NCBI GenBank assembly: GCA_009778055.1 | Contig: WRKN01000019.1 | Span: forward strand, 1 to 20,468 | DNA: 20,468 nt | Reading direction: 5' to 3' | DNA from: Synergistaceae bacterium | GTDB taxonomy: Bacteria; Synergistota; Synergistia; Synergistales; Aminobacteriaceae | Part shown: positions 14,190 through 20,468 of the stretch, one piece after another | Layout: every line of letters starts with the position of its first letter | Position numbering within the stretch: position 1 is the stretch's first letter | Translations under genes and position numbers: made by a program | The notes under the pieces: generated by a model | The model's database searches: none | Told to the model about the DNA's origin: nothing | Seen by the model: only the letters and a program-made list of their open reading frames with translations

Positions 14190-17100
14190 ATGCCAGAGTT
14201 TGTTTCGATCAGCAAAAAGCGGCAGCGTCTTACATTCGGCCGTGTGCGCGATCTAATAGAAATTCCCGACATGATTGAAGTTCAACGCGATTCTTACCGC
14301 TGGTTTTATCAGGACGACGTCGCTCCAGACTCCCGCTCCGCGCAGGGCCTGCAGGAATTGCTGCTGGAAGTATTTCCGATCGAAAGCTACGACGGTCAGT
14401 TTGCTCTGGAATTTGTCCGTTATTATGTCGATAACCCAAGCCTTACGGAAGAAGAAGCGCGCCGCCGCGACATGACGTGGGCCAGGCCGGTTCGCGCGAC
14501 TATCCGCCTCGCCAACACAAAAACACAGGAGATCAAGGAAGAGGAAATCTTTCTCGGCGATTTTCCCGTCATGACGGAACGCGGGACTTTTATAATCAAC
14601 GGCACGGAGCGGGTGGTCATCAACCAGCTTGCCCGCTCGGCGGGAGTATATTTTTCAAAAGAAGATTCCGTGCCGGGGCAGGAGGCCTGCGCCGCCAAAA
14701 TAATCCCGGACAGGGGGGCATGGCTGGATTTTGCCGCCGCTCCCGGCGAGATCGTGTCCGTCAACATCGATAACCGTAAAAAACTGCCCGTATCGCTTCT
14801 GCTGAAGGTTTTCGGAGCCAGGAACAACGAGGACATACTGAGGCTGTTCGGCTCGGAACCGACGTTTATGGAGTTCAGCGACAACGTGGAAGGTATGCTG
14901 GCGTACGAAAACATTACCGACCAGGACGGCAGCGTGATTGTGGCGCGCAACAAACCGGTGAGCCGCAGCGCGCTGGAAAAATTGAAACAACTGAATCCGG
15001 GCGGGCGCGGAGGCATCGACGTGCTGGCGATAGACCCGTCCTTGGTCATAACGCTGGAAAAAGACACCACCCAGAGTTCCGACGAGGCGATGCAGGAGAT
15101 ATTCCGGCGTCTGCGTCCCAACGAGCCGGCGCGTATCGAAAATGCCAGGGAGTACATAAATTCCTTGTTTTTCGACCCGAGGCGTTACACTTTGGGGCGG
15201 GTGGGACGTTACAAGCTGAACCGCCGCCTGAAACTGGAAGTGCCTGAATCAAAGCGGCTTTTGACGCTCGATGACTTACTGGGCATTGTGCGCGAATTAT
15301 TCGCGATGCGTTCGCACGAAAAGAAAAGCGACGACATAGACCATCTCGGCAACCGCCGCGTGCGCTCTATCGGAGAACTGCTTCAAAACCAGATTCGCAT
15401 AGGTCTGCTGCGTATGGAACGCATAGCAAAGGAACGGATGACGACCATTCCAAACCTGAACACCGCCATGGGGCGCGAACTGATCAACGTACGGCCCATA
15501 GCGGCGGCGCTTCGGGAATTTTACGGTTCAGGGCAGCTCTCGCAGTTCATGGATCAGACGAATCCCCTGGCTGAGGTGACGCACAGAAGGCGGCTTTCCG
15601 CCCTTGGGCCCGGAGGACTCAGCCGCGAACGGGCCGGTTTCGAGGCCCGTGACGTTCACTACACGCACTACGGCCGCGTATGCCCCATTGAAACGCCGGA
15701 GGGCCCGAACATCGGGCTGGTTTCGTCGCTTACGACGTACGCCAGGCTTAACGAGCACGGGTTTCTGACTACTCCCCGCCGCAAGGTTAAAAACGGAAAG
15801 CTGACGAGCACGATAAATTTCCTTTCAGCGGACGAGGAGGACAGTTTCCGCGTGGCGATGGCCAACACCCCGCTCAATAAGGACGGAGTCACGATCAGCG
15901 GCAGGGAGTGCCCGACGCGCCATCAAGACGACGTGGACACAGTTCCGGTGGAAGAAGTGGACTATATGGACGTTTCTCCAAAACAAATCGTCTCCTCGTC
16001 TACGGCGCTGATTCCATTTCTGGAACACGACGACGCCAACAGAGCGCTTATGGGTTCTAACATGCAGCGGCAGGCCGTGCCCCTGATATTCCCGGAGGCC
16101 CCTATAGTCGGCACGGGGATCGAGCACCGCATTGCCAAGGACTCCGGTTCCTGCGTCATAGCGCTGGACTCCGGCGAGGTGTCGCGCGTAGATTCAAGCC
16201 GTATAGAGGTGCGCTCGAAAAAAGGGCAAAACCGCGTATACGATCTGGTGAAATTCAGACGCTCCAATCAGGGAACCATTATCCACCAGCGTCCTTTGGT
16301 GGAAAAAGGCGAGCGTATCGAAAAAGGAATGATAATCGCTGACGGACAGGCGGTTGACAACGGGGAACTGGCTTTGGGGCAGAACGTTCTGGTGGCTTTC
16401 GTACCGTGGGAGGGCTACAATTTTGAAGACGCGATATTGCTCAGCGAGAACCTGGTCAAGGAAGACAAATTTTCTTCAATTCATATAGAGGAATACGAAA
16501 TAGAAGCCCGCGAGACCAAACTCGGGCCGGAAGAAATTACCCGCGACATCCCCAACGTCGGAGAGGACATGCTTAAAAACCTGGACGACAACGGGATAAT
16601 TCGCATAGGCGCGGAAGTGAATTCCGGCGACATACTGGTCGGAAAGGTCACTCCCAAGGGGGAATCCGACCAGACGCCGGAAGAAAAGCTCCTCCGCGCC
16701 ATTTTTGGAGAAAAAGCGCGCGAGGTGCGCGACAATTCCCTGAAGCTGCCGCACGGCGCCAGAGGGAAAATAGTCGCCGTAAAGGAAATGACCCGCGTCG
16801 ACAACCCGGAGGCCCTGTCCCCGGGGGTGATCCGCACCGTCAAGGTGTACGTGGCGCAATGGCGCAAAATAACGGTGGGAGACAAGATGGCGGGACGGCA
16901 TGGCAATAAGGGCGTCGTAAGCCGCATCCTGCCGGTGGAGGACATGCCGTATCTTCCCGACGGTACGCCCGTAGACGTAGTTTTGAACCCGCTCGGAGTT
17001 CCCAGCCGTATGAACTTGGGCCAGGTGCTGGAAACCATAATGGGTTTCGTAGCGGTGCACAACGGGTGGCACGTGGCAACGCCGGTTTTCGAGGGCGCTC

Positions 17101-17888
17101 AGGAAAAAGAAATTTTTGAAAACATGGAGAATCTCATAACCGAAAAATACCCGGAGCTGACGCCGGACGGCATGATAACGCTCCGAGACGGCAGAACCGG
17201 GGAAACGATGGACAAAAAAGTCACGATCGGGTGTATGTACATGATGAAACTTATCCACCTGGTTGACGATAAAATACACGCGCGTTCCACCGGGCCGTAC
17301 AGCCTGATCACCCAGCAGCCGCTTGGCGGGAAAGCGCAGTTTGGCGGCCAGCGCTTCGGGGAGATGGAGGTCTGGGCCCTCGAAGGTTACGGGGCGGCCA
17401 ACGTGCTTCAGGAAATGCTGACGGTGAAATCAGACGACATACGCGGGCGTGACAAGACGTACGAACGCATCGTGAAAGGGCAGAGCCTCGTTAAACCCGG
17501 CATCCCGGAGAGTTTCAGGGTTTTGGTGAAAGAGCTTCAGGGACTGGGGCTGGACGTCGAGGTGCAGTACGACGACGGCAGCGTCGGCGGAATGGCGCTG
17601 GACGACGATGACGACGACAGGCCCCCGCGCAGAAGCTACGGCATGATCCCGAGCGAGGCCTCATTCTTTGAGGAAAACAGGAGCGACGCTCTACCGCCGG
17701 AAACAGAAACACAGGAAACGGAAACACAGGAGACGGACGAGCCTATGCCTATGGACGAGGACTCCGACATGCTGGGGCTGTCCGAGTTGTTTTTGGAAAA
17801 GGGTAATTTGCCGGAAGGCATGTCTTTGGTGGAAGTGGAAGATGAAGGGAATGAAGGGAATGACAACCTATGGGCCGAAGAGAAATAG
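14190..17888 (+). CDS. rpoB: DNA-directed RNA polymerase subunit beta
   Basis: Complete, 1232 residues. Catalytic-core beta subunit: the N-terminal lobe (SKKRQRLTFGRVRDLIEIPDM at the start) leads to rifampicin cluster I at about 446-478 (GSGQLSQFMDQTNPLAEV, then THRRRLSALGPGGL). The residues matching E. coli D516, H526 and S531 are unchanged, so no resistance substitution is seen. VCPIETPEGPNIGLV (about 497-511), WEGYNFEDAIL (740-750), GDKMAGRHGNKG (897-908) and the C-terminal clamp QPLGGKAQFGGQRFGEMEVWALEGYGAA (about 1043-1070) are universal beta motifs. After about residue 1130 an acidic tail of some 100 residues follows the usual end. Start ATG 14190 has GGGAGG 11 nt upstream. It overlaps rpoC by 19 nt. 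No rplJ/rplL precedes it; a TlpA-like gene does. Confidence 0.98.
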   Translation: MPEFVSISKKRQRLTFGRVRDLIEIPDMIEVQRDSYRWFYQDDVAPDSRSAQGLQELLLEVFPIESYDGQFALEFVRYYVDNPSLTEEEARRRDMTWARPVRATIRLANTKTQEIKEEEIFLGDFPVMTERGTFIINGTERVVINQLARSAGVYFSKEDSVPGQEACAAKIIPDRGAWLDFAAAPGEIVSVNIDNRKKLPVSLLLKVFGARNNEDILRLFGSEPTFMEFSDNVEGMLAYENITDQDGSVIVARNKPVSRSALEKLKQLNPGGRGGIDVLAIDPSLVITLEKDTTQSSDEAMQEIFRRLRPNEPARIENAREYINSLFFDPRRYTLGRVGRYKLNRRLKLEVPESKRLLTLDDLLGIVRELFAMRSHEKKSDDIDHLGNRRVRSIGELLQNQIRIGLLRMERIAKERMTTIPNLNTAMGRELINVRPIAAALREFYGSGQLSQFMDQTNPLAEVTHRRRLSALGPGGLSRERAGFEARDVHYTHYGRVCPIETPEGPNIGLVSSLTTYARLNEHGFLTTPRRKVKNGKLTSTINFLSADEEDSFRVAMANTPLNKDGVTISGRECPTRHQDDVDTVPVEEVDYMDVSPKQIVSSSTALIPFLEHDDANRALMGSNMQRQAVPLIFPEAPIVGTGIEHRIAKDSGSCVIALDSGEVSRVDSSRIEVRSKKGQNRVYDLVKFRRSNQGTIIHQRPLVEKGERIEKGMIIADGQAVDNGELALGQNVLVAFVPWEGYNFEDAILLSENLVKEDKFSSIHIEEYEIEARETKLGPEEITRDIPNVGEDMLKNLDDNGIIRIGAEVNSGDILVGKVTPKGESDQTPEEKLLRAIFGEKAREVRDNSLKLPHGARGKIVAVKEMTRVDNPEALSPGVIRTVKVYVAQWRKITVGDKMAGRHGNKGVVSRILPVEDMPYLPDGTPVDVVLNPLGVPSRMNLGQVLETIMGFVAVHNGWHVATPVFEGAQEKEIFENMENLITEKYPELTPDGMITLRDGRTGETMDKKVTIGCMYMMKLIHLVDDKIHARSTGPYSLITQQPLGGKAQFGGQRFGEMEVWALEGYGAANVLQEMLTVKSDDIRGRDKTYERIVKGQSLVKPGIPESFRVLVKELQGLGLDVEVQYDDGSVGGMALDDDDDDRPPRRSYGMIPSEASFFEENRSDALPPETETQETETQETDEPMPMDEDSDMLGLSELFLEKGNLPEGMSLVEVEDEGNEGNDNLWAEEK
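17700..17738 (+). repeat. 15-bp tandem repeat in the rpoB acidic tail
   Basis: GAAACAGAAACACAG at 17700-17714 recurs with one change at 17715-17729 and partially at 17730-17738, encoding ETETQ-ETETQ-ETD. It keeps frame and lies outside the conserved polymerase fold. Confidence 0.75.
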
Positions 17889-20468
17889 TCGGAGTACGCA
17901 TCAAGCTGGCTACCCCGGAACGCATAAGGGAGATATCCAGCGGCGAGGTAAAAAAACCGGAAACTATAAACTACCGTACGTTGCGGCCTGAAAAGGACGG
18001 CCTTTTCTGCGAGCGTATCTTCGGCCCCACGCGCAGTTACGAATGCGCGTGCGGCAAATACAAACGCAGCGGCCCGAAATTTCGCGGCATAGTCTGCGAC
18101 CGCTGCGGCGTGGAGGTAACGGATAACCGCGTGCGGCGCGAGCGCATGGGGCACATCGAACTGGCCGCGCCTGTCGTCCACATCTGGTATCTGCGAGGCA
18201 TTCCCAGCCGTCTCAGCCTGCTTCTTGGTACCAGCGCCAAAGACCTCGAAAAAGTGGTTTATTTTGCTCCCACCCGCAAAAAAGAGGGAGCGTTTAAGGT
18301 TGTCGTGGATGGGCGCAGAACGGATCTCATACGTAAAGGCGCCGTAATCTCCGAAAGCGAAATGAAGATTCACTCGCACTACGACCCTAAATTTAAAGCC
18401 GAAGAGGCTTTCATAATGGAGTCGGTGGACAACATTCCTCTGAACGAAGGAGACGTGTTGACATCTCAGCAGGTAAGCCGCTTCAAGACGGACTACGGCG
18501 ACGAGATATTCAAGGTAGAGCCCGCGTTTGAGCTAACCGAGGCAGTCGAAGCCCTTTTCCTTGAAGCAGGCGCGGTGATGTCGGAATCAGAGATGGAGCG
18601 TATAGCCTCCAAGGCGGAGCGCGATGACAAGGAGATTTTCAAGCGCGCGGCTATAGCGAACAACGAAGCGTTCATAGTCACCGCTGCTCTCAAATTGCCG
18701 TTCACTAAAGGGAACATAGTCTCCAAAGGTGAGCTGGAGCTCTTTCAGCAAAAATATCCCGGCCGTTTTACGGCATCGCGCTGGGGAGTCACCATCGACG
18801 ACCCGTGCTATATCGTAATCGAGCAGGGCTCTTCGCCTTTTGCGCGCGCCGACGTGGTGTACGACCGTCAGCAGAGCCTCTGTCAGGCCTACGACAAAAA
18901 ATTCGAAGCCGGAATAGGCGCCGAAGGGGTGCAGACCATGGTCGACCGCTTGGACTTGGACCTTTTGGCGGCCTCTTTGCGGGAAGAAGTCGCCGAAAGC
19001 AGCGGCCAGAAAAAACGGAAATTGGTCAAACGCCTCCAGGTGGCGGAAGATTTCCGTAAAAGTACCTCTGAAGCTCAGTCTATGATCCTCCAGGTGTTGC
19101 CGGTCATTCCGCCGGACCTAAGGCCTTTGGTGCAGCTCGACGGCGGGCGGTTCGCCACGTCCGATCTGAACGATCTATACAGGCGCGTGATAAATCGCAA
19201 CAACCGCCTGAAAAAACTGCAGGAACTGCGCGCTCCGGAGATAATAATCCGCAACGAAAAACGCATGTTGCAGGAGTCCACGGACGCTCTTATCGACAAC
19301 GGGAGGATGGGAAAGGCTGTTTTGGGGGCTGGGAACCGCCCGCTCAAGAGTCTGACCGACCTGCTGCGCGGCAAAAAGGGACGTTTCCGCCAAAATCTGC
19401 TGGGCAAGCGAGTGGACTACTCCGGGCGTTCTGTCATAGTCATAGGGCCGCAGCTCAAAATCTATCAATGCGGTCTGCCGAAACAGATGGCGCTTGAGCT
19501 GTTCAAGCCTTTCGTGATCAGGCAGCTTGTGGAGCGTAACCTGGCGCCCAACGTGAAGAGCGCGAAACGCATAATAGAGCGTGGGCGCGAAGAGATATGG
19601 GGGATCCTGGAAGAAATAATAAAGGACCATCCGGTCATGCTCAACCGTGCTCCCACGCTGCACCGCCTGGGCATTCAGGCGTTCGAGCCGGTTTTGATGG
19701 AGGGCAAGGCCATCCGCCTTCATCCTATGGTTTGCACGGCGTTCAACGCGGATTTCGACGGAGACCAGATGGCGGTGCACGTGCCTTTGTCCCTGGAATC
19801 CCAAGCCGAGGCCAGGCTTCTCATGCTCTCCGCGAACAACCTCCTTTCCCCGGCGAGCGGTCGTCCGGTCGTCACCCCGACTCAGGATATCGTACTGGGT
19901 ATATATTATCTGACCTACATGCGCGATGGGATGATGGGAGAGGGTATGCATTTCTCAAGCGTGGAGGACGTCCTCTCGGCTTTCGACCACGGCACGGTAC
20001 ATCTCAACGCCCGCGTGTGGCTGAAGGTAGACCCCAGTTGGCCGGTTGTGCCGGAAGGACGACGCAAGTTCCGTGGAGCAAAGGGCAAAGCGACCGTCGT
20101 GACCGACGTGAAGAAGAACAAACCACCGGAAGGCGCGGTAGTTTTCGTCGAAACTTCGCCGGGACGAGCTATTTTCAACAACGTGATAACTCTGCCTCTC
20201 CGTTACGTCAACAAGCAGCTCGACAAAAAAAATATAGGGCGCCTTTTGGACGACGCGTACGACAAAGTGAACCGTACATCCGTAGTGGAGATGCTTGACG
20301 CCATAAAAACGCTCGGTTACCGATGGGCGGCTAAAAGCGGAATCAGTTTCGGCGTGAGTTCCATAATAATACCGCCTGAAAAAAAAGAAATAACCGTCGA
20401 AACCATCAAGCAAGACGAGCTTTTCAAGGAAGAATATGATATGGGTGTTCTGACCCAGGGAGAATATC
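17870..20468 (+). CDS. rpoC: DNA-directed RNA polymerase subunit beta-prime (3' end outside window)
   Basis: My translation gives 866 codons from ATG 17870 to the right edge. The ATG lies inside the end of rpoB (19-nt overlap), with GGGA about 10 nt upstream. The N-terminal zinc-binding cysteines C59, C61, C76 and C79 lie in ECACGKYKRSGPKFRG and CDRCGVEV. PPDLRPLVQLDGGRFATSDLN (about 414-434), KRVDYSGRSVIVIGP (513-527) and PVMLNRAPTLHRLGIQAFEP (588-607) are conserved. The catalytic NADFDGD is at 626-632 (magnesium aspartates D628, D630, D632). In E. coli this motif is near 458-464; the difference is an insertion of about 170 residues after KVVYFA. The second zinc cluster and the trigger loop region lie beyond the edge. 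Confidence 0.98.
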   Translation, partial: MGRREIVGVRIKLATPERIREISSGEVKKPETINYRTLRPEKDGLFCERIFGPTRSYECACGKYKRSGPKFRGIVCDRCGVEVTDNRVRRERMGHIELAAPVVHIWYLRGIPSRLSLLLGTSAKDLEKVVYFAPTRKKEGAFKVVVDGRRTDLIRKGAVISESEMKIHSHYDPKFKAEEAFIMESVDNIPLNEGDVLTSQQVSRFKTDYGDEIFKVEPAFELTEAVEALFLEAGAVMSESEMERIASKAERDDKEIFKRAAIANNEAFIVTAALKLPFTKGNIVSKGELELFQQKYPGRFTASRWGVTIDDPCYIVIEQGSSPFARADVVYDRQQSLCQAYDKKFEAGIGAEGVQTMVDRLDLDLLAASLREEVAESSGQKKRKLVKRLQVAEDFRKSTSEAQSMILQVLPVIPPDLRPLVQLDGGRFATSDLNDLYRRVINRNNRLKKLQELRAPEIIIRNEKRMLQESTDALIDNGRMGKAVLGAGNRPLKSLTDLLRGKKGRFRQNLLGKRVDYSGRSVIVIGPQLKIYQCGLPKQMALELFKPFVIRQLVERNLAPNVKSAKRIIERGREEIWGILEEIIKDHPVMLNRAPTLHRLGIQAFEPVLMEGKAIRLHPMVCTAFNADFDGDQMAVHVPLSLESQAEARLLMLSANNLLSPASGRPVVTPTQDIVLGIYYLTYMRDGMMGEGMHFSSVEDVLSAFDHGTVHLNARVWLKVDPSWPVVPEGRRKFRGAKGKATVVTDVKKNKPPEGAVVFVETSPGRAIFNNVITLPLRYVNKQLDKKNIGRLLDDAYDKVNRTSVVEMLDAIKTLGYRWAAKSGISFGVSSIIIPPEKKEITVETIKQDELFKEEYDMGVLTQGEY
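18269..18802 (+). other. Lineage-specific insertion region in beta-prime
   Basis: Codons about 134-311 of rpoC have no counterpart in E. coli beta-prime, where the equivalent of KVVYFA is followed almost directly by the equivalent of CYIVIEQG. The location corresponds to the non-conserved domain known in Thermus and Thermotoga. Alternating beta-like and glycine-containing segments (EGAFKVVVDGRR, NIPLNEGDVLTSQQ, KGNIVSKGELELF) fit sandwich-barrel-hybrid-motif modules, but the fold is inferred. Boundaries are approximate. Confidence 0.7.

Overview
The window is a compact chromosomal segment with almost no spacer DNA. It encodes core bacterial genes: rpoB/rpoC, lysS, recG, folE2, queD, and the division genes sepF and divIVA. 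The mix of SepF and DivIVA with an envelope adaptor protein, GTG/TTG starts, a zinc-independent FolE2 and a beta-prime subunit with a large N-terminal insertion suggests a deep-branching diderm. Synergistota or a relative is my best guess. This is inference from gene content and protein flavour, not a database match.

Layout. (1) 1-826, minus: 5' part of an AAA_14/DUF4143-type ATPase, cut by the left edge. It has its own sigma70-like promoter (904-932). Three copies of a 23-bp tandem repeat (841-900) lie between the promoter and the start codon. (2) 1029-7160, minus: a tight seven-gene run, in transcription order queD, folE2, HlyD-like membrane protein, yggS, sepF, divIVA, recG. A promoter upstream of queD has a perfect -10, and there is a probable internal promoter before sepF. 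(3) 7236-8747, plus: lysS, divergent from queD across a 75-bp spacer with a palindromic -10 region, ending in a strong hairpin terminator (8774-8802). (4) 8808-13359, minus: three genes, in order a degenerate J-domain membrane protein, a HAD-IB phosphatase and a 1020-residue hybrid histidine kinase with receiver and HPt domains. (5) 13517-14044, plus: a secreted TlpA-like thioredoxin. (6) 14190-20468, plus: rpoB and the first 866 codons of rpoC, overlapping by 19 nt, with a good promoter directly upstream of rpoB.

How they work together. FolE2 makes dihydroneopterin triphosphate, the substrate of QueD, so these two genes form the entry to queuosine synthesis. YggS, SepF and DivIVA form a ylm/division-type cluster, here fused transcriptionally to queD-folE2 upstream and recG downstream. 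The J-like/HAD/kinase group is the least explained unit and the best candidate for an undescribed system. The repeat-bearing leader of the ATPase is the most striking regulatory structure. No tRNA, rRNA, IS element or CRISPR array was recognised. No spacer between genes exceeds about 205 bases.
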